Shown here piece after piece: positions 8,164 through 16,621 of a stretch of DNA of 64,000 nucleotides (position 1 is the first letter of the stretch; each line of letters begins with the position of its first letter). The position numbers were made by a program, and so were the translations under genes. The stretch is taken from the NCBI RefSeq assembly GCF_002355595.1, contig NZ_AP017422.1, positions 6,700,823 to 6,764,822 of the forward strand, read 5' to 3'. A model generated the notes under the pieces. It searched no databases and was not told the DNA's origin. It was given only the letters and a program-made list of their open reading frames with translations. The DNA is from Filimonas lacunae (GTDB lineage Bacteria; Bacteroidota; Bacteroidia; Chitinophagales; Chitinophagaceae).

Positions 8164-10380
8164 CTATTGCGGCGAAGATAAATCTATTTTAGAGAGACGT
8201 TGCTGCCTTATTTGCGCTATCATAGGAAACTGCTGTTCCCACATGGTATAGTAAACAGTGCCTGGATGTAGTAGTGTTCCATGGCTGCCCTGCTCTATTA
8301 TTTTGCCCTCATGCATTACCAGTATATTATCTGCCTGCACCACCGAGCTTAACCGGTGCGCTATCAGTATCACCGTTTTGCCCGCAGTGCCCAATTGCCG
8401 TATACACTGTTGAATATGCAGCTCCGATTGCGAATCCAGTGCAGAAGTAGCTTCGTCCAGTATTAATATTTCCGGGTTACGATACAGCGCCCGGGCAATA
8501 GCCAGCCTTTGCCGCTGCCCGCCCGATAAGCTGGCCCCGTTTTCGCCAAGGTAAGTACCCAGCCCATTCGGTAACCGCTCAATCATTTCCAATATACCTA
8601 CCGCCTTACACACGGTTAACAACCGGGGCAGGTCTGGCTCATATTCACCCACCGCAATGTTTTCAATCACATTACCGGCAAACAAATCTATTTTCTGTGG
8701 CACTACCGACACAATGCTTCGCAGGCTACCCGGGCTAATGTAACGGATATCCGTGTCGCCTATGTAAATATGTCCCGACTGCAACGGATACATATGTTGC
8801 AGCAAAGAAAGCAACGTGGTTTTACCCGATCCACTCTCCCCTATTACTGCCGTTACCTTCCCTTTAGGTATAGTAAGTTGCAGACCATCAAAAACGTTTA
8901 CGCGCGATCCATACCGGAAGTGTACATCCTTAAACACAATATCCCCCACCATTTCCCTGGTTAACGTAATGGTTTGCCCTTCCGACTCCTTTTCCAGGTC
9001 CATAATCTCAAACAAGCGGTCTGCCGCAATAAAAGCATCCTGCATGGTTTTATTCATGCCTATTAACGACACCACCGGCGAAGTAAAATAACCGATGATG
9101 GCATAAAACGATAGTAGTTCCCCCGGTGTAATGCTATTGCTCAATACAAAGGAAGTGCCTACCCACAACAATAACACGGTAAACAACGAGTTGATAAACT
9201 GGCTTACGTTACCCGTCCACAAACCATTAGTGGCACTTTTAAACACAGTACGCAGCATTTTAATAAAACGGTCTTCCGTTTTCATATTGGCATACTCTTC
9301 CAGCCCAAAACGTTTAATGGTGCCTGCTGCGTTCACCGACTCCACCAATTGCGCTTCCAACTCAGCGCTGTTCTCCATCAGCTTTCGCTGTGTATGCTTA
9401 TTGGCTTTATTGGCATAGTAATACACTAAGGCATATAAAGGCACTATGCCCAGCATTAACATCGCCAGCTTCCAGTAAGAGGTGAACATCAAACCAAACG
9501 AAAAGAAAAGGATGAAAATATTCACCGCTATGCTAATGAGCACATCGTTGATAAACACACGAATTTTAACAGCATCATTCATGCGGGAAATAATTTCACC
9601 CACCCGCATGGTATCAAAAAACTGTTGGGGCAAGCGTAACAGATGTTTATAATATCCCAGTATTAAACGGGCATCTATTTGCTGCCCCGTTTTTACCGTT
9701 AAAATGGTTTTTACATGATTGATAAAAAATTGCAGTAACAAAATCACCACCATCACCATTCCCATCAGGTTCAGCAATTTTCTATTGCCATCAGGCATTA
9801 CATTATCTACAATCTTCTGCAAAAAGATAGCGGTAGATAAACCCAGCAAGGTATACACTACCGCCCCCAGCAACACCTGCATCATCACCGCACGGTGCGG
9901 CTGCATCAGATATAAAAAGCGACTGAATACCGACACTTTATTGTCACCTTTTTCAAACGCCGCCCCTGGTGCCAGCAACACCAGCACGCCGGTCCATTTT
10001 TTTTGAAAAGCGTCTGTCTCCCACACCTCCAGCCTGCCCTCAAAAGGGTCCATTACGGTAACGCCTTTTGGGGAAACGGCATATACTACCACATAATGGC
10101 TAATGCGCTCGTGCACTACCACATGTGCTATCACAGGCAACGGCAATTGCTGCAGGTTTTCCATATCAGCCTTCACCGCCTTGGCCGAAAAACCTAAACG
10201 GGAAGCGGCTTCCATCAATCCTAGCACATTGGTTCCTTTCTGATCGGTAGAAGCATACTGCCTTATTCTGGCCACAGGCATCTTCAGTCCATACCAGGTA
10301 GCGACAGATGCCAGGCAAGCAGCACCACAATCTGTAATATCCCGTTGCTTTACTATTGTTTTTTTGAGGGCACGTTTCAT
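8164..10380 (-). CDS. C39-peptidase ABC exporter for a double-glycine peptide
   Basis: A 738-residue peptidase-containing ABC transporter that cleaves double-glycine leaders and exports the mature peptide. The N-terminal C39 domain (1-135) has Q12, C18 in 'DITDCGAAC', H95 in 'ISHYVVV' and D111 in 'VMDPFEG', the complete catalytic set. A six-helix membrane domain covers about 165-450. The nucleotide-binding domain has Walker A GESGSGKT (514-521), the signature LSGGQ (618-622), Walker B ILILDE (638-643) and the switch histidine H675. Its start overlaps the stop of the HlyD gene by 4 bp (ATGA type), indicating translational coupling. The substrate is probably the peptide encoded at 11620-11862. 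Confidence 0.95.
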   Translation of the reverse strand: MKRALKKTIVKQRDITDCGAACLASVATWYGLKMPVARIRQYASTDQKGTNVLGLMEAASRLGFSAKAVKADMENLQQLPLPVIAHVVVHERISHYVVVYAVSPKGVTVMDPFEGRLEVWETDAFQKKWTGVLVLLAPGAAFEKGDNKVSVFSRFLYLMQPHRAVMMQVLLGAVVYTLLGLSTAIFLQKIVDNVMPDGNRKLLNLMGMVMVVILLLQFFINHVKTILTVKTGQQIDARLILGYYKHLLRLPQQFFDTMRVGEIISRMNDAVKIRVFINDVLISIAVNIFILFFSFGLMFTSYWKLAMLMLGIVPLYALVYYYANKANKHTQRKLMENSAELEAQLVESVNAAGTIKRFGLEEYANMKTEDRFIKMLRTVFKSATNGLWTGNVSQFINSLFTVLLLWVGTSFVLSNSITPGELLSFYAIIGYFTSPVVSLIGMNKTMQDAFIAADRLFEIMDLEKESEGQTITLTREMVGDIVFKDVHFRYGSRVNVFDGLQLTIPKGKVTAVIGESGSGKTTLLSLLQHMYPLQSGHIYIGDTDIRYISPGSLRSIVSVVPQKIDLFAGNVIENIAVGEYEPDLPRLLTVCKAVGILEMIERLPNGLGTYLGENGASLSGGQRQRLAIARALYRNPEILILDEATSALDSQSELHIQQCIRQLGTAGKTVILIAHRLSSVVQADNILVMHEGKIIEQGSHGTLLHPGTVYYTMWEQQFPMIAQIRQQRLSKIDLSSPQ

Positions 10381-11531
10381 GCGGCATTATTAGGGTTTAA
10401 CCAATCATCAATTTTATCGTACAACAGCTGATACAGCGTACGGCTGGTAATTAAAAATCGGGCATGCATAGTCATGCCCTTTTTTATCTGCGCCTTGTAG
10501 CCATTGCGCAACTGCAGGGCACTATTGCCTATAACGCAACGCACTTTAAAATAAGGTGGCTGCCCTTCGGCCGTAAACACATCTTCCGAAACGGACTGCA
10601 CCGTACCGGTAAGCATGCCCCAGCTATTGTAATCAAAAGCATCTACCTGCATACGCACCGGCGTACCCTTTTTCAACAACCCAATATCGGTGGTGCTTAC
10701 ATACGCTTCGGCAATCAATCCGTTATCAGGCGTTATCTCACCCAACAACTCTCCGGCCGACACAAAGCTTCCTTTTTGTATGCCCTTCAATTGCTGCACA
10801 TAGCCACTCACGGGCGCATTCACTGTGTATAGCCCCTTCTCCTGCGCAGTTACCTGCCGGCTCGCCTGCAACTCCTGCAGTTGCAGGCGCAACTGCATCA
10901 TATCGCCATGCCATTGACTAAACTGTTGTTGCTTTATAAGCGACAGCTCGCCTTCGGCTGCATTTTTTTCATATTCATATTTTTCAAACTCTGCCGAGCT
11001 TACCACATTACCTTTGTATAAAGAGGAATAGCGGTTATAGGTTCTGCTGGCAGTATTGAGTTTTACACGAGCATCTGTAATACGCTGCTGATAAAGGCTG
11101 TATTGCTGACGGTATACGCGTGTTTGCAAAGGCGCTTCCGAACTGCCGGTAATAATCTCCAAGTCGTGTAACTGGGCCTGCAATTCGGCATAATGATTAT
11201 TTTCCAGGGCACTTTTTTCATTCACCTGCCGGGCATCTACTTTAAACAAGGGCTGCCCGGCACTAACCGGTGCATTTTCGGCCACGGATACCGATTCTAC
11301 CACACCACTGACCGAAGCACGGATCTCTGTTCGCTCCGTTACCGAACGAAAAGCACCGGCGCTTCTTACAGAGATATCTACTTTAATAAAGAATAAAGAA
11401 ACAAATGCGATGAGTATAGCAGCTAATACAACCAGGTAAATAGCTTTGGTTTGGGGGTGATAATCGTGAAAGTGTTTTTCAACACTGTTTTCGATAACCC
11501 CTGCGGGAAATATTTTCGTTTGCACAGGCAT
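10377..11531 (-). CDS. HlyD-family membrane fusion protein of the peptide exporter
   Basis: A 384-residue periplasmic adaptor with a short cytoplasmic N-terminus and one transmembrane helix (about 29-48). A biotinyl-lipoyl-like half motif follows ('RASVSGVVESVSVAENAPVSAGQPLFKVD', about 88-116, split by strands). Next is a long coiled-coil hairpin (about 120-220), the second lipoyl half ('NAPVSGYVQQLKGIQKGSFV') and a beta-barrel with the conserved 'AYVSTTDIGLLKKGTPVRMQVDAF' region. Such adaptors link an inner-membrane ABC exporter to an outer-membrane TolC-like channel. No TolC gene is in the window, so the channel must be encoded elsewhere. It lies between the peptide gene and the ABC transporter. 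Confidence 0.93.
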   Translation of the reverse strand: MPVQTKIFPAGVIENSVEKHFHDYHPQTKAIYLVVLAAILIAFVSLFFIKVDISVRSAGAFRSVTERTEIRASVSGVVESVSVAENAPVSAGQPLFKVDARQVNEKSALENNHYAELQAQLHDLEIITGSSEAPLQTRVYRQQYSLYQQRITDARVKLNTASRTYNRYSSLYKGNVVSSAEFEKYEYEKNAAEGELSLIKQQQFSQWHGDMMQLRLQLQELQASRQVTAQEKGLYTVNAPVSGYVQQLKGIQKGSFVSAGELLGEITPDNGLIAEAYVSTTDIGLLKKGTPVRMQVDAFDYNSWGMLTGTVQSVSEDVFTAEGQPPYFKVRCVIGNSALQLRNGYKAQIKKGMTMHARFLITSRTLYQLLYDKIDDWLNPNNAA

Positions 11532-11571
11532 CGTGTAGAAGTAAGCGAATAAGGGAGAGAAGAAATGAACA

Positions 11572-11602
11572 AAAAAGGATGACCTTCAAGATCATCCTTT
11601 TT
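11572..11602 (-). terminator. Attenuating terminator between peptide gene and exporter genes
   Basis: 11-bp arms (AAAAAGGATGA at 11572-11582 with TCATCCTTTTT at 11592-11602) and a 9-nt loop. On the minus strand the stem ends in six Ts. It lies 18 bp after the peptide stop codon and 41 bp before the HlyD start, so most transcripts would stop after the peptide and only read-through would make the exporter, a usual way to keep peptide in excess. Confidence 0.82.
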
Positions 11603-11619
11603 ATGCCAATGCCTATGGC

Positions 11620-11862
11620 TTACAGGCCACCCAGCAAACCGCCCAGGTTCAGGCCGCTTAACAGGTTGCCTAAGTTCAGGCTACCTAAGCCAAGATCGCT
11701 TAACGCATCCACAACAGTACCTAAACCAGCATTGATTTCGGTTGACTGTGTGTTGCCGTTTGAGGTAGTAGTAAGTTTAATGTTCAGGTTCAACAGGCCG
11801 CTTAAACCAGCGCCACCATTTGTGTTTACCATTTCATCAAAAGTCAGTTCTTGCATTTTCAT
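11620..11862 (-). CDS. Double-glycine-leader secreted peptide (bacteriocin- or pheromone-like), 80 aa
   Basis: An 80-residue precursor whose first 17 residues form a leader ending in GG (MKMQELTFDEMVNTNGG). Relative to the cut after G17 it has L at -12, E at -8, hydrophobic M at -7 and G-G at -2/-1, the C39-cleaved leader pattern; only -4 (T) is not hydrophobic. The predicted 63-residue mature peptide has no cysteine, one lysine and three acidic residues, and is rich in Gly, Leu, Asn and Thr. Its end carries a 9-residue tandem repeat (LNLGNLLSG, LNLGGLLGG). It is directly upstream of HlyD and C39-ABC genes. No modification enzyme or obvious immunity gene is adjacent. Antibacterial action is not shown; signalling or a surface role is also possible. 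Confidence 0.85.
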   Translation of the reverse strand: MKMQELTFDEMVNTNGGAGLSGLLNLNIKLTTTSNGNTQSTEINAGLGTVVDALSDLGLGSLNLGNLLSGLNLGGLLGGL

Positions 11863-12092
11863 AATTACCAGGTATTAAAGAAATAGAATAGCGCCTACTC
11901 TTTTATTTGTAAGGCTTTTCGGCATACACCTCCTGGTTCTTCAATAAAGGACAAGCTGGATCTTAAATGCATTAATGCTTTTTGTAATTACACGGCCAAG
12001 TTCGACAAACATTTTACCAAATCAAAGCCTAATGGTTTTTATTTTAAAAACCAATCCAAAAGCATTTCGTTTACGTAAAGCAACAAAAACAT

Positions 12093-12126
12093 TAAAAAAA
12101 TGGCATGCATCATAAATGCACGCCAT
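12093..12126 (-). terminator. Terminator of the lipid modification operon
   Basis: 11-bp arms (12100-12110 with 12116-12126, one mismatch that is an A-C on one strand) around a 5-nt loop. On the minus strand the stem ends GCCAT followed by seven Ts. It sits 34 bp beyond the stop of the last gene of the leftward lipid operon. Confidence 0.8.
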
Positions 12127-12160
12127 ATGAGTCAGTTTGTCACTGATATAAAATATTTTT

Positions 12161-13405
12161 TTAACGTGTCAGTGTATTAGGGCGCACATATACTAATTGC
12201 ATAACATTTATATTACGCATAGCGAAAGCTGCTTCGCAATATGAAAAATAATAATTCCATTTTCTTACGAATGAATCACTAAATCCTAATAGCCTTACCT
12301 GCTGCAACTGCTTATTAAAACGATCGCACCATATGGCCAATGTTGCAGCATAATCCAATCCCATATCTTTCACATCTACTAATGTTAAATCACCTGTATT
12401 GTTCATAGCCTTATTAATAGCTCCTATAGAAGGCAATAAAGATCCGGGGAAAATATGCTTCTGTATCCAGTCTACCCCATTGCGCAACTGATCAAAACGC
12501 GAATCAGGACAGGTAATAGCCTGAATAGCCAGTATGCCATTACGTTTTAATAAGGCATAACAGGTTTTGCAATATTCTTCCAGGTATTCTGCTCCTACAG
12601 CTTCTATCATTTCAATAGACACTATCTTATCAAAACTGCCTTTTATATATCTGTAATCCTGCAACAGTACCTCTATCCTATCTTCCAGGCCTGCTTCTTT
12701 TATCTTTTCCACCGCATAACGATGCTGCTCTTCCGAAATAGTAACAGTAGTTACACGGCACCCGTAATGTTTTGCGATATAAATAGCATTACCACCCCAG
12801 CCGCTGCCTATTTCCAATACATGATCGGCAGGTTGCAAATGTAATTGCCTGCACAAACGATCGTATTTGGCATATTGCCCTTCTTCCAGGCTCATTCCCT
12901 CCTTATAAAAGTAAGCAGAAGAATAAGTCATCGTTTTATCCAGGAACAAAGCAAAAAAATCATTATTTAAATCGTAATGTGCTGCAATATTCTTTTTTGA
13001 TCCAATAATGCTATTGCCCCGCCTGCTATGCAACAGGCGGTTCCATATTTTCAACCCATTCAATAACACCGACTTTACATGACTACCCGATACAGAAGGT
13101 GCATGATCAATGTTCAGTAAAAACCATTGCAATACATGGGTGATATTATCGGTATTCCACTCCCCCACTTCGTATGCTTCACCAAAACCAATATCACCAT
13201 ACAATACGCAACGCTTAAAAAAATTCTTATGCACAATGGAAATACTGGCAGTTACCCCTCCTTCTCCATTACCCAGTGTAATAGTTTCGCCGGAAGGCAT
13301 GGTGATATACAACCGGCCTTTATTCATTTTTGCTAATAAGGAAAGCAATATTTTTTCGTAAAAACTTCTCTGGGTCAGGATACTGGCCAACGCTGTAGAC
13401 GACAT
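12161..13405 (-). CDS. SAM-dependent methyltransferase, cyclopropane-fatty-acid-synthase family (copy 1)
   Basis: Start taken at the ATG at 13405 (MSSTALASILTQ), giving 414 residues. A longer frame to 13531 would overlap the upstream DUF1365 gene by about 98 bp. The N-terminal part (1-110) is the lipid-binding domain typical of CFA synthases. The core has 'AAHYDLNNDFFALFLDKTMTYSSAYF' in two adjoining motifs and the SAM-binding 'VLEIGSGWGG', followed by 'FDKIVSIEMIEAVGAEY'. Family enzymes add a methylene or methyl group across or next to double bonds of membrane acyl chains. It is last in an eight-gene operon, after FAD oxidoreductase and DUF1365 genes, an association conserved in many bacteria. 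Exact product (cyclopropane, methyl branch or furan precursor) is unknown. Confidence 0.9.
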   Translation of the reverse strand: MSSTALASILTQRSFYEKILLSLLAKMNKGRLYITMPSGETITLGNGEGGVTASISIVHKNFFKRCVLYGDIGFGEAYEVGEWNTDNITHVLQWFLLNIDHAPSVSGSHVKSVLLNGLKIWNRLLHSRRGNSIIGSKKNIAAHYDLNNDFFALFLDKTMTYSSAYFYKEGMSLEEGQYAKYDRLCRQLHLQPADHVLEIGSGWGGNAIYIAKHYGCRVTTVTISEEQHRYAVEKIKEAGLEDRIEVLLQDYRYIKGSFDKIVSIEMIEAVGAEYLEEYCKTCYALLKRNGILAIQAITCPDSRFDQLRNGVDWIQKHIFPGSLLPSIGAINKAMNNTGDLTLVDVKDMGLDYAATLAIWCDRFNKQLQQVRLLGFSDSFVRKWNYYFSYCEAAFAMRNINVMQLVYVRPNTLTR

Positions 13406-13433
13406 ACTGATAAGATGCTGATGATGAAATTGT

Positions 13434-14231
13434 TTATCGGGGTATATGTTTTTTATATACGTTTTTCTGTAAATGCTGGTTTGCGGCCTTGGAATGCCAG
13501 GGTATTTTTTTACGCCATAGCAATAAAGCATTCCAAAGTATCAGCAGCATCACTTTCCCCGTAATAAAAGGAAAACGGATGGTATACCATAACAACACAC
13601 GGTTGCCCAGCGGCACTTTATCCCCCATAAGTTGAGTGATAAAAAAACGCTGCCCGTTTTTATAGTCATCTATGGAAATCTCCAGCTTACGGCCGGGTAT
13701 ACGCAGTTGAAAATGAAAATCAACATCATGATCTATAAAAGGCGATACGTAGAAATATTTGGCAGTGCGCAAAGTAAACACCCCTTTATCCAATTGATCT
13801 GGACCCAGCAAATAAGGTTTCATTTCCCGGAATGTATTGCTCACCTCCGCCACACAACATAAAGGCATACCACTACTGTCAAAACAGTAGTAAAAAGAAA
13901 CAGGATTAAAATTGTAACCCAATACATTCAGGTTGGTAAGCAACATAATCTTTCCCTCCCCCAGTTCCATTCCGTTTTCATGCAGCCATGCAGTAATATG
14001 TTCGCGGGTAGTACGGGTAGTATCGGGTTTATCGGCCGGCAATTGCAAATGTTCTTTTTCGCGAAAACTGAAAAAATTAAACCGGTTGTGGCTTATCATC
14101 CAATATTTACGGCACAGCTCAGGCAACTCATCCAGATCGATATAAAACATATACACGTTATAACTGAACCAGTGCTTTTGAGGTTGCAACCGGTGATGCA
14201 TTACCGAAGCAGTATACAAACAGCTATTCAT
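13434..14231 (-). CDS. DUF1365 family protein
   Basis: A 265-residue protein beginning MNSCLYTASVMHHRLQPQKHW, with 'FSYNVYMFYIDLDEL', 'NLNVLGYNFNPVSFYYCFD' and 'HVDF'-like aromatic strands typical of DUF1365. Members have no assigned reaction but are almost always encoded between an FAD-dependent oxidoreductase and a CFA-synthase-like methyltransferase, exactly as here. Homologous sets are reported in the RpoE-ChrR regulon of Rhodobacter sphaeroides, where neighbours are linked to unusual fatty acids. The start overlaps the upstream oxidoreductase gene by 8 bp, suggesting coupled translation. Confidence 0.88.
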   Translation of the reverse strand: MNSCLYTASVMHHRLQPQKHWFSYNVYMFYIDLDELPELCRKYWMISHNRFNFFSFREKEHLQLPADKPDTTRTTREHITAWLHENGMELGEGKIMLLTNLNVLGYNFNPVSFYYCFDSSGMPLCCVAEVSNTFREMKPYLLGPDQLDKGVFTLRTAKYFYVSPFIDHDVDFHFQLRIPGRKLEISIDDYKNGQRFFITQLMGDKVPLGNRVLLWYTIRFPFITGKVMLLILWNALLLWRKKIPWHSKAANQHLQKNVYKKHIPR

Positions 14232-15477
14232 GCTTCAACAGTTTGCTGAGTGATACTGCACTGGCATAAGCATCTTCATGAAACCCATAGCGGAAATAAC
14301 TGCCACAATAATATAAAGGTCCATCTGCATTAAGTCCCGGCAATTCCTTTTGCGCCATCACAGCAGGCACATCAAACAACGGATGTTCATAATCTATTTC
14401 CCGGATAATTTTGCCGGCATCAATACTACCTGGCAAAGCATTAATGGATACAAAATAATTACGGGTATCCGACACCTGCTGCAAACGATTCATCCAGTAA
14501 ATAGTGGTAGGCACCTGTTTGCCATCCCGCTCTTCTACCCGGTAATTCCAACTGCTCCACACACGCCTGTTCAAAGGCATAATGCTTTCATCAGTATGCA
14601 CAGTAGCCTTATTATACTGGTATTGAAAGCGGCTAAGCAGATATTGCTCGCGCGGGGTAGGATTATCCAGCAGGCGAAGGGCCTGATCGGCATGACAGGC
14701 AAATATAACCTTATCAAAGGTGCTGGTGAGGCCATTGGCCGTTTGCACCAGGGCCTTGCCCTGCATCCGTTTTACATTTATCACCGCATTGTTCAGTTGA
14801 ATACGATGCCGGAATGGCTCTATTAACAGTTTCCGGTAAGCCTGGCTTCCATTGTGTAAAGTATACCACTGGTGTTGTGTATGTAAACCTAAGAATCCGT
14901 GGTTTTTAAAAAACCGAATCAGCGTGTGCGCCGGAAAATCCAGCATCAGCTCCATAGGCGTACTCCACACAGCCGAACTCATAGGTACCAGGTACTTCCA
15001 CAACATGTCTTTTCCATACCCGCGTTCTTCTATAAAATCCTTCAGTGAATACTGTTCATAGGCAGGGTTATCCAGTATGCCTATCGCCTCTTTATTAAAC
15101 CGGGTTATTTGCCAGAGCATTTTTATAAAAGAACCATTTACCAGGTTCCTGCGTTGGGCAAACAAACCATTCAGTCCCGAACCACAATATTCCAGTCTGG
15201 TAGGCACATGTTGTACACTGAAAGACATGTCTGTTTTTTTTACAGGCGCCTGAATATCTTCAAACAAACCACAAAGGTGCGGATAGGTGGCATAATTAAA
15301 TACCATAAAACCCGTGTCTATATAAACAGGCCTGCCATTCTCTTCTACCGAAATAGTATTTGTGTGCCCACCCACATAATCATTCTGCTCAAACAGGGTA
15401 ATATCGTATTTGTGTTGCAGGTGATGTGCACATCCCATGCCTGCAATACCTGTTCCTATAATAGCTAACTTTTCCAT
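14224..15477 (-). CDS. FAD-dependent oxidoreductase (amine-oxidase-like) of the lipid operon
   Basis: A 417-residue flavoprotein with the N-terminal dinucleotide-binding motif 'LAIIGTGIAGMGCAHHL' (GxGxxG at 8-13) and the adjoining 'ITLFEQNDYVGGHTNTI' that binds the FAD ribose. A 'VYIDTGFMVFN' strand follows, and the usual C-terminal 'LYYCGSYFRYGFHEDAYASAVS' FAD-binding stretch is split over two strands. It belongs to the amine oxidase/phytoene desaturase-like superfamily group that travels with DUF1365 and CFA-like methyltransferases. It probably oxidises or isomerises an acyl chain in the membrane; the substrate is inferred. It starts 10 bp after the esterase gene's stop. Confidence 0.88.
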   Translation of the reverse strand: MEKLAIIGTGIAGMGCAHHLQHKYDITLFEQNDYVGGHTNTISVEENGRPVYIDTGFMVFNYATYPHLCGLFEDIQAPVKKTDMSFSVQHVPTRLEYCGSGLNGLFAQRRNLVNGSFIKMLWQITRFNKEAIGILDNPAYEQYSLKDFIEERGYGKDMLWKYLVPMSSAVWSTPMELMLDFPAHTLIRFFKNHGFLGLHTQHQWYTLHNGSQAYRKLLIEPFRHRIQLNNAVINVKRMQGKALVQTANGLTSTFDKVIFACHADQALRLLDNPTPREQYLLSRFQYQYNKATVHTDESIMPLNRRVWSSWNYRVEERDGKQVPTTIYWMNRLQQVSDTRNYFVSINALPGSIDAGKIIREIDYEHPLFDVPAVMAQKELPGLNADGPLYYCGSYFRYGFHEDAYASAVSLSKLLKHE

Positions 15478-15487
15478 TCCAATGGGG

Positions 15488-16618
15488 TTATTGGGTTACT
15501 GAGTGAATAAAATGTTCTACCGCATAAGCAGTTAATTGCCCTGCCGGACTGTTGATATTATAATCGCACCCATGCGTGGCATAAGGCATTCGTAAGAAAT
15601 AATTACGTACACCACAAGCGGTAAGCCTGTTGGATAAATGCACACTATGCACAGAAGACACCAGCGGATCTATATCACCATGTATTAATAAAGTAGGGGG
15701 CGACTTCCTGTTCACATATTCACAGGCCGATGCTTTTTTAAACACCTCCGGCACCTGTGTATACACCCCGCCAAAATATCCTTTGTAAATGCTATTAGTA
15801 TTTAATACCCAATCACTCACTTTCACCCGCCCACCCCAAACCATATCAGCTGGTGCATATAAATCTACCACCCCCTTAATGCTGTTGTCAGGCAAACTGT
15901 AAGCAGCCACCAGCGCCACCTGCCCGCCGGCCGAACGTCCCAGCAGCACTATATTATTGGTATCGGCATGTAAAACTGCTGCCTGCTTTTTTATATAGGC
16001 TATTACCTTCCTGGTATCTTCTACAGGTGCCGGAAACTGGTATTGCGGTGCCAGCCGGTAATTGATAGCTGCTACATTATAGCCCCTGTTTGCCAGGAAG
16101 CTGTTTAGCGCGGGCAACTGTTTGCTATCACCGCTTTCCCACGAACCACCATGAATCACAATCACTACGGGAGAAGGCTCTTTTGTATAAGAAGGATAAT
16201 AATCAAACGTAAGCACCTTATCACCGGCATTGGCATAAACAATGGTACTGGCAGATACCGGGGTAATGCTTAACCCCGTAAACATACGGATGCCACTAAA
16301 AGGCTGTGCTTTTGTTGCATTCAGCTGCTTATCCGGAAAAACAGCAGTTAGCGCATCAGCAATCCCCTTTCCTGCATAACAGGCGTTTGCTATGGGCAAA
16401 GCATACAGGCAAAAAGCCATACCATTCATGCATAAAGCCACCAGGTGGCATTTTCCTCCGGTAAATGCCCAGGTAGCTACAACAGCGCTCAACAACATAA
16501 AAACATAGGGATAACAGGTAACCACCACCGATAGCTGCCATAAAAAGTGAGTGGGCGCCTTCACTACTACCAGCAGCGACAACAACAATAGCACTACTGC
16601 AATCAGCATTCGCAGCAT
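15488..16618 (-). CDS. Membrane-anchored alpha/beta-hydrolase (esterase/lipase, HGG type)
   Basis: A 376-residue protein with three hydrophobic segments in the first 80 residues, then an alpha/beta-hydrolase domain of the hormone-sensitive-lipase-like group. It has the oxyanion-hole HGG (156-158), the nucleophile in GRSAGG (S229), the acid in 'IHGDIDPL' (D315 or D317) and H349 in 'PYATHG'. The catalytic domain should lie on the outer face of the inner membrane. Within a lipid operon it may release or transfer an acyl group. It begins 3 bp after the stop of the upstream methyltransferase, so the two are co-transcribed. Confidence 0.87.
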   Translation of the reverse strand: MLRMLIAVVLLLLSLLVVVKAPTHFLWQLSVVVTCYPYVFMLLSAVVATWAFTGGKCHLVALCMNGMAFCLYALPIANACYAGKGIADALTAVFPDKQLNATKAQPFSGIRMFTGLSITPVSASTIVYANAGDKVLTFDYYPSYTKEPSPVVIVIHGGSWESGDSKQLPALNSFLANRGYNVAAINYRLAPQYQFPAPVEDTRKVIAYIKKQAAVLHADTNNIVLLGRSAGGQVALVAAYSLPDNSIKGVVDLYAPADMVWGGRVKVSDWVLNTNSIYKGYFGGVYTQVPEVFKKASACEYVNRKSPPTLLIHGDIDPLVSSVHSVHLSNRLTACGVRNYFLRMPYATHGCDYNINSPAGQLTAYAVEHFIHSVTQ

Positions 16619-16621
16619 AGT

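Noticed and set aside
13406-13531. N-terminal extension of the CFA-like gene (MLYCYGVKK...)
   Set aside because: Would overlap the upstream DUF1365 gene by 98 bp and adds residues unlike the family start; the ATG at 13405 is preferred.
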